A DNA stretch of 64,000 bases from Carboxylicivirga sp. (GCA_025210475.1 JAOARW010000121.1:1-64000), one strand, 5' to 3'; numbered from the stretch's first letter, positions 7,820 through 16,845 are shown. Translations and numbers: made by a program. The notes: generated from the letters alone by a model not told the origin.

Positions 7820-9004
7820 TTTCATTTTTTCTATTATATCAATAATACTTTCAGCTCCTTCTTTTTCACTAGTATCAGCATAGTTCATTTCTGGCACCAA
7901 ATTAAACTTCTTAAATATCTCTTCTTTTATCATGCAATGTTTAGGATTTCGCAAGTCCCATTCCAGCCTATAGTTATCACCATAATTATAATCTAGCTCT
8001 CCATTGTTCTGAATTGCTAAATTTAATTCAATCGTTTCTACTGAGGGACGGAATCCAATCGAATAGTATCCATATGGATTATGACTACCTAAGCCTCCGT
8101 TTTCAATGTTCAAATACTTTTTAAATTCTGATTTTGGTAATTCTTTATGAATTAATCCCCATTGTAAGAAAACATTGGGAACTTGGTCAATTCTTTGTCC
8201 ATAAGATATAGGAAACTCAAATTCTTCAAGAGTAAGAGGTTGATGACCAAATATCTCATATTCTCCGTAAAAAATCACATTGTCCATGATATAGTCAGAA
8301 GGTAAAGATTTTTGACTTTTTAGAAATTCAATATCTACATCCTTACTACTTGATTTATAGGCGTACTGTTTAATGAGTAAAGCAGGTCCCATTAACATAT
8401 TTAACCCGTGATTTTCAGGCAATAATTTCTTCTTACGTGCTTTATTTATATCGAATAATATTCTTCCAAAACCATATTCCGTTCTATTTAGTTTATAAAC
8501 GAAAAAGTCACCTGCCTTATATTTGATGCTTTTGCGTTTAGCTTGTCGGAATTTTTCAATTTCCAATAAATGATTTTCTGGAGCATCTTCTATAAAATTG
8601 ATGATTTCTGTTTCAATTTCAAGTTCAACTCTTTCTGTAAACCATTGGCGAGAATAAAATGTAGTCTGAGAAGTGTGGTTTCCAATAACGAAATCTCCAG
8701 TTGTATTTATATTTAAATAAACTCCAATTGGTGTTTTTGATTCCAGAACTGAAGCTGTTAGTTTTTTAGATTTACCCCTTTTAGTTTTTGGCAAAACAAA
8801 TTCCCTATTTTCTATCAGTTCATTATATTGAATCTCTTTATATTCAATCGCAGTCGAAATTACTTGTTTTTTAATTGTATCATTTTCGTAATAAATGATA
8901 GAATCAGGTCGATATGTATCACCTTTAAGAATAATCTTTTCCCAAGTATTTAATACTGGTTCCAATCCTAGGTACTTTCTTTGATGATTATCTAATTCAA
9001 GCAT
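7817..9004 (-). CDS. Imm26-like protein, possible toxin immunity protein
   Basis: The 395-residue protein lacks a signal peptide. Around residues 165-175 it has KAGDFFVYKLNRTEYGFGR, which matches the opening of immunity protein 26 domains (Gly-Asp-x-Phe, then Tyr-x-Phe-Gly-Arg). LLIKQYAYKS and IFYGEYEIFGHQPL follow, also as in that family. The N-terminal 160 residues are unassigned. Imm26 proteins protect against polymorphic or contact-dependent toxins; that role is inferred from family resemblance, and no toxin is next to it. The stop overlaps the attC-like element at 7740-7819 and the start lies 18 bases from a TAACG box. Confidence 0.55.
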   Translation of the reverse strand: MLELDNHQRKYLGLEPVLNTWEKIILKGDTYRPDSIIYYENDTIKKQVISTAIEYKEIQYNELIENREFVLPKTKRGKSKKLTASVLESKTPIGVYLNINTTGDFVIGNHTSQTTFYSRQWFTERVELEIETEIINFIEDAPENHLLEIEKFRQAKRKSIKYKAGDFFVYKLNRTEYGFGRILFDINKARKKKLLPENHGLNMLMGPALLIKQYAYKSSSKDVDIEFLKSQKSLPSDYIMDNVIFYGEYEIFGHQPLTLEEFEFPISYGQRIDQVPNVFLQWGLIHKELPKSEFKKYLNIENGGLGSHNPYGYYSIGFRPSVETIELNLAIQNNGELDYNYGDNYRLEWDLRNPKHCMIKEEIFKKFNLVPEMNYADTSEKEGAESIIDIIEKMK

Positions 9005-9043
9005 TGAAATTGCGTTTTACGTAACGTTTTTTTAATGAGCCAC

Positions 9044-9201
9044 AACTACTCGATATAAAAACCAAGTATTTATATTCACCCTGCATTGGTAATATGCTTT
9101 ATATCGCATTTGTATATTACAGTAATCATTAGCAGGCTTTTACTATTATGCCATCAGCCTGATTTAATTGCTAAATTATAATTTTTAGTTAAATAAGCAA
9201 T
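9044..9201. repeat. Dispersed non-coding repeat, copy 2
   Basis: This matches 3240-3370 over its whole length, with about 27 extra bases in the middle (near 9088-9135). On its left it joins GAGCCACAAC, a version of the attC-like tail in opposite orientation, and a TAACG box at 9022-9026 that abuts the Imm26-like gene. The following 9202-9348 hold GGCTAACG near 9267 but no gene. The two copies roughly bracket the central part of the accessory block. Confidence 0.6.
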
Positions 9202-9348
9202 GTGTGATCCGATATACATAAAAGATGAATTGTGGATCATTACAAATGTGGATCGGATTTATACAGGCTAACGTTTAGCGGTTCTGCATTGCTAGAATTG
9301 TACTGAGTAGAGTAGAAAATTAAATTAGATATTCAAATGATTCCGGCT

Positions 9349-10017
9349 TTACCATTTTAGTAAATACACATAATTGTCGTCAGAATTCTTACCAATCAGC
9401 ATGTTCCCATACAGGCGCATTTTATTGTTATTACTGATCCATTGCAAAGTTTCGATGTGTTTATTGGAATTAGGGAAGAGGGTTATTTCATTTTTATCCA
9501 CCGACCAGGTTCCTTCAATGGAGGATCGACCAACGCATGCGCCGGTTGTATAGTGAAAAACAGAATCTTCACGAAGTTGTAAGTTATAATAAACATGTCC
9601 ATCACTCAGGATGTACCAATCTGATTTAAGGCCGTCCTTTTTCTCTTGCGTAGCCATATAACCTGATTTGGGAAGCTTTAATATCAGTAGCTTATGCGGA
9701 ATTATTAAACTGTCTTGTATCAGGAATTTATGGTATTTGTTAATGAGAACTTGCTTATAAGTAGAACTCAAATTATTGGCATTGTTAAAATCAAATGATG
9801 TAAGAGTTAAGGTATCGTTTTTATTTTCATACTCGCCACGTACAATTGTTTCGTCATACATTCCAACTTTTAATTCATAGTTAGGATTGCTGCTAAGTGA
9901 TAAATAGTTGAAATCCGTGACTCCAAATACATGACTCTGCGCATACAGGCTGTGGAGACCAGCTAAAATTCCAATTGTCAGAAGAAGGGGAAGGCGGGGA
10001 TATTTGCTTAGGATCAT
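9349..10017 (-). CDS. Secreted protein of unknown function
   Basis: A 222-residue protein with a clear signal peptide (about residues 1-26, cleavage after LYAQ). The mature part is beta-rich, with SSIEGTWSVDKNEITLFPN near residues 165-185. That resembles the small lipocalin-like or META-like strands common in Bacteroidota secreted proteins, but no family can be named. It ends the accessory block: upstream lies a terminator-like hairpin (10186-10228) and then the mannoside locus. The stretch 10018-10394 holds no other gene. Confidence 0.65.
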   Translation of the reverse strand: MILSKYPRLPLLLTIGILAGLHSLYAQSHVFGVTDFNYLSLSSNPNYELKVGMYDETIVRGEYENKNDTLTLTSFDFNNANNLSSTYKQVLINKYHKFLIQDSLIIPHKLLILKLPKSGYMATQEKKDGLKSDWYILSDGHVYYNLQLREDSVFHYTTGACVGRSSIEGTWSVDKNEITLFPNSNKHIETLQWISNNNKMRLYGNMLIGKNSDDNYVYLLKW

Positions 10018-10185
10018 AATTAAATGATTAGGTGTATGGGTTTGTTAATTGTGATATGGTATTGGGTACTTGCATATTACACAAAATATTTGTCATCACA
10101 AAATATGCAAGTGGAATAAGCTTGCGGTAGGGGGAATATGAGCTGTAGTTAGCTCTTTGGATATTTTGATTTTTAATAAAATCAA

Positions 10186-10228
10186 AAGCCCCGCCACCAA
10201 TCCAATATAGATTAATGTAGCGAGGCTT
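10186..10228 (-). terminator. Probable terminator after the Gfo/Idh/MocA gene
   Basis: AAGCCCCGCCAC and GTAGCGAGGCTT form a GC-rich stem with one mismatch. On the minus strand the stem is followed by CTTTTGATTTTATT. It lies about 170 bases after the stop of the oxidoreductase gene and would end the LamG regulator-DoxX-oxidoreductase transcript. Confidence 0.45.
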
Positions 10229-10394
10229 ACTCGGGAGTTATAAATTTTCTATGCTATTAACCTTCTGACTAAAATCAATGCCCCTAATTATTAAATACTT
10301 ATTAAAACTCTCAAATTATCCCCCTTTCGCCAAGGTGGAAATCCATTAGTTTATTAAATATTGCGCTAAGGCGCATGGGGTACTGAGTTCGACA

Positions 10395-11897
10395 TTAAAT
10401 TACTTTATTTCCATCCCAATATTTCATTTTGCCTTCACGGTAAGAAAGCGTTGCCATTTGTGCCACTATACCCTCTTCAAAGGCGCGATCAATGTGGCAG
10501 GATGTTTCACTTCCGCTACGTATGGCGTGCAACCATTCGGCCAGGTGCAAATGGGTTGTATCCATGGTTTTGCCATTGCGAGAGGTGTACAATAAGCCAC
10601 GTGAAGCAAAATAGCGCTCGGTGGCCGAACTGATGGCGTCCAGCTTAATCTCTGAACTGTTGTTTAGGTTTATGCTCTCGCCCGGACGAATAATCTTTTT
10701 CTTTAAAAACTCATTGTACAACTCGGTACGTGGTTCCACTTTTAATTCAACGTCGCGGCCAATTTCGAGCGAGGCATCCGATCCCATAATCAAACGGGGG
10801 CGGCTGGCGCTATTGGCCAGTGAAGCCGAATACATCACCGACATGCCTTTATTGGGGTATTCCATCATAACCTGGAAAATATCGGGTACCTCACGGTTAT
10901 CTTTCCAGTGATAAATACCGCCGCTGGCCGAAACTTTTTCCGGAATGCCAATTTCCAATACCTGGTTCACACAATCGAATTCGTGGGTTAGGAGGTCACC
11001 CGACAGACCGGTGCCATAATCCCAAAACAAACGCCATCTGAAAAAGTGTTCCTTGTTAAAGGGTTTGTTGCTATCACCCACAAACTGCTTCCAATCTAGG
11101 TTTTGCAAACTGGCATTTTTGGGGATGTTGTATAACCAGGCGCCATTGGGCGAATTGCGGTTGGTCGATGTCTCCACCAGGTTAACCTTACCCAGTAATC
11201 CGGCTTTAACCACCTGACGGGCACGTATATAATTGTCGGCCTGGCGGTTTTGATGCCCCAGCTGAAACACCACACGGTTGTCCTTGATGGCATCGCGTAC
11301 TTTATACACATCTTCCAGATTATGCGTCAGAGCTTTTTCGCAATACACGTGTTTACCTGCCTTTGCGGCAGCAATGGTGATGGGAGCATGCCATTGGTCG
11401 CTGGTGGCTATTACCACAGCATCAATGTTCGGATCGGCCAGCAACTCTTGGTAACTGCCATAGATTTTTACGGGCTCGCGTTTAAATCCGACACTTCCTT
11501 TTCGGTCGATGTTGGCCGCTGCTGTAGCCGCATCTTTGGCTCGCGGACTGTATAAATCACAAACGGCAGATATTTCAATGTTCAGGTTAGTTTGCTCATT
11601 AAACAGTTGACGACCCTGCTCGTTCATCCGGTCAATACTTTGAGGTTTTAAAAATCCAAGGGCTTTCATCAGGTATTGCCCCCTGCTACCCGTACCAATT
11701 ATTCCCAGTCTGATTTTCTTACTGCCAATCGGCGGGATGTTATTTTGGCTCGCATCAGGTAATTTTTTCTGTAGAAAGTCTACAAATGAGCTGTTATCTA
11801 TTTGGGGTTCCTGGGTATTTTTATCGAATAAAAGATAGCCGTATGCACCTAAAAATGGTATGCCGGCCAGGCTTTTTAATAAATCTCTTCGTTTCAT
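10395..11897 (-). CDS. Exported Gfo/Idh/MocA-family oxidoreductase
   Basis: A 500-residue protein that starts MKRRDLLKSLAGIPFLGAYG, a twin-arginine (Tat) type signal, so it is probably exported folded with its cofactor. A Rossmann fold follows at about residue 63 (LGIIGTGSRGQYL), then the NAD-binding continuation DAVVIATSDQWHAP and HVYCEKALTHNLEDV, the family's Glu-Lys motif. The C-terminal half is the usual alpha/beta dimerisation domain with GDLLTHEFDCVNQVL. Exported members of this family oxidise or hydrolyse sugars; GH109 enzymes use NAD in this way. The sugar acted on is unknown. It is the last gene of the minus-strand arm, 58 bases after DoxX. Its place beside mannosidases suggests a glycan-related substrate. 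Confidence 0.8.
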   Translation of the reverse strand: MKRRDLLKSLAGIPFLGAYGYLLFDKNTQEPQIDNSSFVDFLQKKLPDASQNNIPPIGSKKIRLGIIGTGSRGQYLMKALGFLKPQSIDRMNEQGRQLFNEQTNLNIEISAVCDLYSPRAKDAATAAANIDRKGSVGFKREPVKIYGSYQELLADPNIDAVVIATSDQWHAPITIAAAKAGKHVYCEKALTHNLEDVYKVRDAIKDNRVVFQLGHQNRQADNYIRARQVVKAGLLGKVNLVETSTNRNSPNGAWLYNIPKNASLQNLDWKQFVGDSNKPFNKEHFFRWRLFWDYGTGLSGDLLTHEFDCVNQVLEIGIPEKVSASGGIYHWKDNREVPDIFQVMMEYPNKGMSVMYSASLANSASRPRLIMGSDASLEIGRDVELKVEPRTELYNEFLKKKIIRPGESINLNNSSEIKLDAISSATERYFASRGLLYTSRNGKTMDTTHLHLAEWLHAIRSGSETSCHIDRAFEEGIVAQMATLSYREGKMKYWDGNKVI

Positions 11898-11955
11898 GTG
11901 TCTTGTTTTTCTTTCCTATGAACACTGCTTATCCAGCAAAAGCAGGATGGAATTC

Positions 11956-12414
11956 TTACTTTCTGATTAACAAACGTTGCATGCCATACTCCTTGGCTGA
12001 GTTGGCGCGCATGCTCACATATAACGCAAGTGCAATAATCAGATTTTTATCAATTAACAGGTAGTTGCCTTCTGCGTGCGAATTGATGCTATCGCCAAGT
12101 GGCGGATAAGCCAGGTAAAATAGGATTAACAGAACAATACCTGTTATGGCACTAATACGTTCCACTAAGCCAATCATCAAAGTGGCACCCACGGCAACCA
12201 ACAGAATGCTTAAAGTATAATCAGTAATGTTCATCCAGGTAGGATCTTCAGTGAGCCATTCAAAAATGCCCTTAAGCGGTCCTGTCGACTTTGCGAGGTA
12301 CATCTTCGAGGTCCATCCTTCGGTCAGTAATTTATTGATGCCTTCATGTAAAAATAACCAGCCTATCGCCACACGTAAAAAGGCATAGGGTAGTAATGAT
12401 TTATTGTGATTCAT
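11956..12414 (-). CDS. DoxX-family membrane protein
   Basis: A 152-residue protein with four hydrophobic helices and the DoxX opening LRVAIGWLFLHEGINKLL, including the His-Glu-Gly-x-x-Lys pattern. DoxX proteins are small membrane proteins tied to redox or quinone processes, without a single agreed function. I chose the ATG at 12414 because the family begins close to the first helix; the frame is open 10 codons farther. It lies between the LamG regulator (75 bases upstream) and the exported oxidoreductase (58 bases downstream). A link to electron flow from the oxidoreductase is possible but is only an inference. Confidence 0.75.
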   Translation of the reverse strand: MNHNKSLLPYAFLRVAIGWLFLHEGINKLLTEGWTSKMYLAKSTGPLKGIFEWLTEDPTWMNITDYTLSILLVAVGATLMIGLVERISAITGIVLLILFYLAYPPLGDSINSHAEGNYLLIDKNLIIALALYVSMRANSAKEYGMQRLLIRK

Positions 12415-12489
12415 TTTGCGTTGTATTTTAACGCAAAGAAGCAATTTACATGATGAAAGAATGGAGTAACAAAATGGGTAATGACCACA

Positions 12490-14952
12490 TTAATTGATCA
12501 ATTCCTCCATTTCGGTGTTAAATTTTTCGCCAAAGAGGAGTTCGTACTCACGACAGAAACGCTGGTATGTTTCCAGGGTACGGCCATGATGCCCCATCTT
12601 ATGAAACCAGTTTATTTCGAGTGAAAGGGCCGTTTCATTCAGTGGGTCATATTTTCGGATGGTTGCTGTAAGCTTAGGGAGAATATTTATTTGATCTTCT
12701 GCCAGCGAAATAATCTCAGGCTTTGTCAGCATGATGATAATTTCGTTTTCAATTTCGCTTTTGAAAACATCCGTTACATCACTATGTGTTTCGGGCAGAA
12801 AACTTCCTTCGCTTAAACTGTTTAATAAAGTTTGCAGGTTGTCAACGTTGCTCTTGTTTTGCAAATTGAGCAAGGCATCATTGTAAATCAGTAAATCGCA
12901 ATGGTAATGACTAGGGATGACCAAACACCATTTTTTATTGGAGGCATAGTTAATTTGGATGCCGGTTGAATCGGTCAATTGCTTACGCAGACGTTGCATG
13001 TAGGTGCTGCGGTTGTTCTTGGCTTTGTCAGCCGACATATTAGGCCATAAATCCTCAGACATCTGACGCGAGGTAACCCCTTCCTTTTTATTCCGCGTAC
13101 TGTGCCACAAAAGATAAAGTAATAATTGCTTTTCTTTGGGCGATAAGCGTGGAACCAGATTATTTCCTTCAGCCGTAAAAATCCGGAATTCACCAAATGT
13201 AAGAATGGACGATTGGTGCTGGTGCATGCGCGGTTTTTCCTGCTCTGTTGCCTGAACAGGCCTCTCGTTAGATACTGCCGGTTGAACTATAGCTTCTTTA
13301 TCTTCTGTTTTTTTACTACGTCGGTATAAGATCAGAAGCACGATAATAAGGAAACTGCTTGCGATGGCAATTATCATTTGTTTAATCCAGTTGTTATCTC
13401 CCAAATGCCATTGACTCAGATGTTTTATTTCGTCGTCCGATAAAGCGCGGTTCCAAATCTGCAAGTCATCCATCAGGCCTTTGTAGTACTCGCCCCAAAC
13501 GTTTGAGCCAATAACAATTGAGTGCTGCGATCTAAGTATTTTAACGGCTTCAGTGGAACCAAGCAGTTCACCATCCTGGTATAGCGACATGCGTTCGTTG
13601 GGCTCAAATACAATGGTAACGTGTTGCCATGTATTGAGTTTGATTTCATTACCCGGAAACTTGGTGTCACGAACATCAGGACTGGTGAACGTCAATTGTT
13701 TCCGTTGAATTTTCATTGTGAAACTATTGCCAAGCCCCACTATGCTGTGGTTTTCATGATTATATTCCGGCTTAATCCAAGCACTAATCGTAATGGGAGA
13801 TGTAAAATCAATATCTAAAGTAGAGCCGCAGTCGATGTAATCACTTTTTCCGTTAAAAGCAAAGACTTTACCCCGTTGCTCATCCTCAATCAATAAAGCG
13901 TCTGATGTCGAAAAGATATTATCAATTGGCGGAGTAACCGGCATTTGGGCATCATCAAAATGGAAGTGCGCAATTTGTTTTTGCTCAATGGCCAAAGGGA
14001 AGGCATTGATGACAATTTCGTGCCATTTGTGTTCATCCGTAAATCGGAAAATATCGGGCGAAAAGCGGAATCCTCTGCTCTTCGGACTTATCTGCGGACG
14101 ATCGTTGAGCACCATTGGAATACATACACGTCCTCCTCCCAAAAAGCTTTTTATTTCTTTAAGTTGCACAGGAGCAAAGGCCTTATTCTCTTTTGTAAAG
14201 TAGGCCGAATGAAAATGGACTTTGTTGAGTATTTTACAAAGTTGAAGTCCTGCATCAATGGTCTTTTGTTTGCATTTAATAAAATGTGGACGCTTACCGG
14301 TGTGCAGCCAGATTTGTAATTGCGTGTTAAGCTCACTCGCCATTTCAGGATGGCGTTGTTTGCTCCAGTTTTGATTGAAAATACTATCCGTTTCTTCGGG
14401 TAATATTTTGGTGCTGAAGCGGGTAATCAAAAAGTCGTTGGTGAGCAACTTATTACCTGTGCTATCCCTTGTGTATTCTCTGATTAATTCATCGTAAGAA
14501 TAAGATAAGTCTGTTCCTGAACTGGAAAAAGAAAGAATATCGCCTTGTTTGAGCTTGTAATAAAAAATATCGTTTTTGCTCTGTGATTCGGGCGTAACAA
14601 TACGTTTACTGAGCCCGGCTTTTATAATGGCTTCTTCCCATTTGTCGGAACGGTGATTTTGGTTTATGATAATATATCCGGAATCTTGTTTTTTCTCAGT
14701 AATTTGTTTCAGTTTGGTAAATATGCTGACAAGCTTGGACTGATTTCCTTTTGCAGGAATAAATACGGAAACTCCTTTTTGATGTGCTTGCATTAGCTCC
14801 TGAGCATTGGCTACTTCAACACAGACTTTACTATTGGTCCCCAGCATATCTTTGCTCAATTGCTTTTGGGCAGATAAGAGCAATGGTAACAAAATCAAAA
14901 AGATACAAAATGTACTTCGTAGTGGAAACTTCATAAAACTAATATTCAGCAT
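12490..14952 (-). CDS. Membrane-spanning regulator: LamG sensor, TM helix, winged helix, BTAD
   Basis: An 820-residue protein with an unusual order of parts. A signal peptide (about 1-28) leads into an unassigned exported region (about 30-360). A LamG/concanavalin A-like domain follows at about 370-510, with FNGKSDYIDCG, ITISAWIKP, WQHVTIVFEP and LMDDLQIWNRALS. A transmembrane helix at about 522-542 is followed by basic residues (YRRSKK). The cytoplasmic part has a winged-helix domain (about 587-660, FGEFRIF then LSPKEKQLLLYLL) and a helical region like the bacterial transcriptional activator domain of SARP regulators (about 700-820). The likely role is to sense a glycan outside and act on DNA inside without a kinase. 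It diverges from the GntR gene and heads the DoxX/oxidoreductase arm. Translation may start at the second Met (14934), which gives a more typical signal peptide. Confidence 0.75.
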   Translation of the reverse strand: MLNISFMKFPLRSTFCIFLILLPLLLSAQKQLSKDMLGTNSKVCVEVANAQELMQAHQKGVSVFIPAKGNQSKLVSIFTKLKQITEKKQDSGYIIINQNHRSDKWEEAIIKAGLSKRIVTPESQSKNDIFYYKLKQGDILSFSSSGTDLSYSYDELIREYTRDSTGNKLLTNDFLITRFSTKILPEETDSIFNQNWSKQRHPEMASELNTQLQIWLHTGKRPHFIKCKQKTIDAGLQLCKILNKVHFHSAYFTKENKAFAPVQLKEIKSFLGGGRVCIPMVLNDRPQISPKSRGFRFSPDIFRFTDEHKWHEIVINAFPLAIEQKQIAHFHFDDAQMPVTPPIDNIFSTSDALLIEDEQRGKVFAFNGKSDYIDCGSTLDIDFTSPITISAWIKPEYNHENHSIVGLGNSFTMKIQRKQLTFTSPDVRDTKFPGNEIKLNTWQHVTIVFEPNERMSLYQDGELLGSTEAVKILRSQHSIVIGSNVWGEYYKGLMDDLQIWNRALSDDEIKHLSQWHLGDNNWIKQMIIAIASSFLIIVLLILYRRSKKTEDKEAIVQPAVSNERPVQATEQEKPRMHQHQSSILTFGEFRIFTAEGNNLVPRLSPKEKQLLLYLLWHSTRNKKEGVTSRQMSEDLWPNMSADKAKNNRSTYMQRLRKQLTDSTGIQINYASNKKWCLVIPSHYHCDLLIYNDALLNLQNKSNVDNLQTLLNSLSEGSFLPETHSDVTDVFKSEIENEIIIMLTKPEIISLAEDQINILPKLTATIRKYDPLNETALSLEINWFHKMGHHGRTLETYQRFCREYELLFGEKFNTEMEELIN

Positions 14953-15146
14953 TCAAATATAGTTTTTTATACAAGGATGCCGATAATATTATATGATTTT
15001 GTATCGATGATTTATTGCAGTTTAGGTTGATGAATGCCTTAATACATTTGGACAACAGAATGAAAGGTCCTGTGAAGCATATGACAGTTGCACGTCGTCA
15101 CAATGACAGCATATTTTGTTATTAAAATTAAATTCGTAAACTTGCA

Positions 15147-15164
15147 TGTTCAAACATATGAACA
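15147..15164. promoter_or_regulatory. Candidate GntR operator (autoregulation)
   Basis: TGTTCAAACATATGAACA is an 18-bp palindrome with perfect 6-bp arms and a 6-bp centre. It ends two bases before the ATG of the GntR regulator. The same sequence with one change recurs at 18060-18077, at the start of the first GH92 gene, and 20 of 21 surrounding bases match. GntR/HutC regulators typically bind palindromes of this size near their own gene. Binding has not been shown. Confidence 0.5.
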
Positions 15165-15165
15165 A

Positions 15166-15894
15166 ATGAAATTAAAAATAGATCATAATAGCCCCATCCC
15201 TTTACATGCACAGGCCGAGCAGTTACTAAGGCAAATGATTGAGTTACCCGAATACAAAAATGGAGGACTGTTGCCTAAAGAAGTGGATTTGGCAAAACGA
15301 CTTGGTATATCCCGCAATACATTACGACAAGCCACCAACAAACTCGAATACGAAGGTTTGTTGATTCGCAAAAAGGGTATTGGAACCAAGGTGGCCGAGA
15401 AGGGCATTACCACCAACCTGGATAACTGGATGAGTTTTACCCAGGAAATGTCGGAACAGGGTGTTGGCTTTGAGGATTACTCTTCAAAAGTAAGCAAAGT
15501 AAAGGCGAGTAAGAAGATTGCTGCTTTTATGGGAATTGATGAAGGGGCAGAGCTGCGTTGTTTGAGTCGATTAAGGGGAGATAAGGATGGTCCTTTCGTC
15601 TATTTTGAAAGTTATTTTCATCCTAGAATCGGCATTAAGGATAACGAAGATTTCAAGAGACCTTTGTATGAGATTCTTGAAAATGATTACCACGTGATCC
15701 CTACCACTTCAAAGGAGAAGATAAAAGCCAGATCGTCATCCAGCATTACGGCTGAACGATTATCGATTGATAGCGGCGAACCGGTTTTGGTTCGCGAGCG
15801 CTTTGTCTCCGATCCGGGAGGTCGGCCAATCGAATACAACATTGGTTTTTACAATGCAGAAAAATTCACTTATTCCATCACAATCACCCGATAA
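15166..15894 (+). CDS. GntR/HutC-family transcriptional regulator with UTRA domain
   Basis: The 242-residue protein has a GntR winged helix (about residues 8-76; LPKEVDLAKRLGISRNTLRQA then LLIRKKGIGTKV). A UTRA ligand-binding domain follows (about 95-240; CLSRLRGDKDGPFVYFESYF and PVLVRERFVSDPGGRPIEY). UTRA domains bind small ligands, often sugar phosphates; a mannose-derived ligand is inferred from the neighbours. I chose the ATG at 15166 because it begins the family's conserved start; an in-frame ATG at 15088 would add 26 unrelated residues across the palindrome. It leads the plus-strand arm and is followed 9 bases later by the ROK kinase. The palindrome at 15147-15164 suggests autoregulation. 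Confidence 0.85.
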   Translation: MKLKIDHNSPIPLHAQAEQLLRQMIELPEYKNGGLLPKEVDLAKRLGISRNTLRQATNKLEYEGLLIRKKGIGTKVAEKGITTNLDNWMSFTQEMSEQGVGFEDYSSKVSKVKASKKIAAFMGIDEGAELRCLSRLRGDKDGPFVYFESYFHPRIGIKDNEDFKRPLYEILENDYHVIPTTSKEKIKARSSSSITAERLSIDSGEPVLVRERFVSDPGGRPIEYNIGFYNAEKFTYSITITR

Positions 15895-15903
15895 AACAAG
15901 CGT

Positions 15904-16842
15904 ATGACAAATGATCAACTGGCCATAGGAGTCGATGTAGGAGGCAGTCATGTAAGCTGTAAGGTTTACAATTTATACGATAAAAAACTGCTGCATAATG
16001 GTTTGCTGTCCATGGAGATAAATAATCAGGGAAGTGCTGATGAAATATTAATTGTCTTCGAAGAACTACTGCATGCTTGCCTTTCTAAAATTGATCTGGC
16101 ACAGCTGGCGGGTATTGGCATCGCTATGCCTGGTCCCTTCGATTATAAGAATGGCATTGCCTTGTTTTCTGGCGAAAACGCCAAATTCGTGCAGCTGAAA
16201 AGTGTGAATTTAAGAACAGAACTGGCTAAAAGATTGGTGATAGAGGAAAAGAAAATTCGTTTTATCAACGATGCCACAGCTTTTGCCATTGGCGAGTATT
16301 TTAATGGATCTTTAAAAGGGACAGATAAATCTTTGGCGATTACTTTGGGAACTGGCTTTGGTTCGGCTTTTTTATCAAAGGGCAAGCCTGTTATAGAAAG
16401 CGCATCAGTGCCCAAGGGAGGTGTTTTGTGGAATGAACCCTTTGAAACAGGTATTGCCGACGATTATTTTTCTACACGAGGATTAATAGCACGATTTAAT
16501 GCCTTATCAGGCGCAAAGGTGCAAGGTGTAAAAGAAATTGCTGACATACATGCATCGAATGAATATGCCAAACATGTGCTTGATGATTTCGGCACTCAAC
16601 TCGCCAACTTATTAAGTCCTTGGTTGAAGGGTTTTGAAGCGGAGAAAATGGTGATTGGCGGCAATATTTCCAAAGCCTTTTATTTGTTTGAGAAGAGTTT
16701 TAAAAAGCAGCTCAGTAAGCTAGGTGTTTATACTGAGACTTCACCATCATGTCTTTTGGAAGATGCTGCATTTATTGGTTCTGCAGCGCTTCTGGATGAA
16801 GATTATTATAAAGCCATTGAGCAAGAATTAGAACAGATGTAA
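15904..16842 (+). CDS. ROK-family sugar kinase
   Basis: A 312-residue cytoplasmic kinase with the ROK/hexokinase phosphate loop IGVDVGGSHV (residues 8-17), the catalytic-Asp motif FINDATAFAIGEY (about 120-132) and the ATP-binding LGTGFGSAF (about 148-156). The Cys-rich zinc motif found in many ROK kinases is absent: VPKGGVLWNEPFETG stands where it would be. The substrate is most likely mannose or glucose, inferred from the mannosidases and mannose-6-phosphate isomerase in the same gene row. It is 3 bases from the MFS transporter gene, so the two are very likely co-translated. Other hexoses or amino sugars are possible. Confidence 0.8.
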   Translation: MTNDQLAIGVDVGGSHVSCKVYNLYDKKLLHNGLLSMEINNQGSADEILIVFEELLHACLSKIDLAQLAGIGIAMPGPFDYKNGIALFSGENAKFVQLKSVNLRTELAKRLVIEEKKIRFINDATAFAIGEYFNGSLKGTDKSLAITLGTGFGSAFLSKGKPVIESASVPKGGVLWNEPFETGIADDYFSTRGLIARFNALSGAKVQGVKEIADIHASNEYAKHVLDDFGTQLANLLSPWLKGFEAEKMVIGGNISKAFYLFEKSFKKQLSKLGVYTETSPSCLLEDAAFIGSAALLDEDYYKAIEQELEQM

Positions 16843-16845
16843 GCT

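Noticed and set aside
7724..7996. Plus-strand reading frame across the attC-like element
   Set aside because: It is made of the palindrome and the antisense of the Imm26-like gene; no protein features.
15088..15165. Longer N-terminus for the GntR regulator
   Set aside because: The extra 26 residues do not belong to the family and would be encoded across the palindromic operator.
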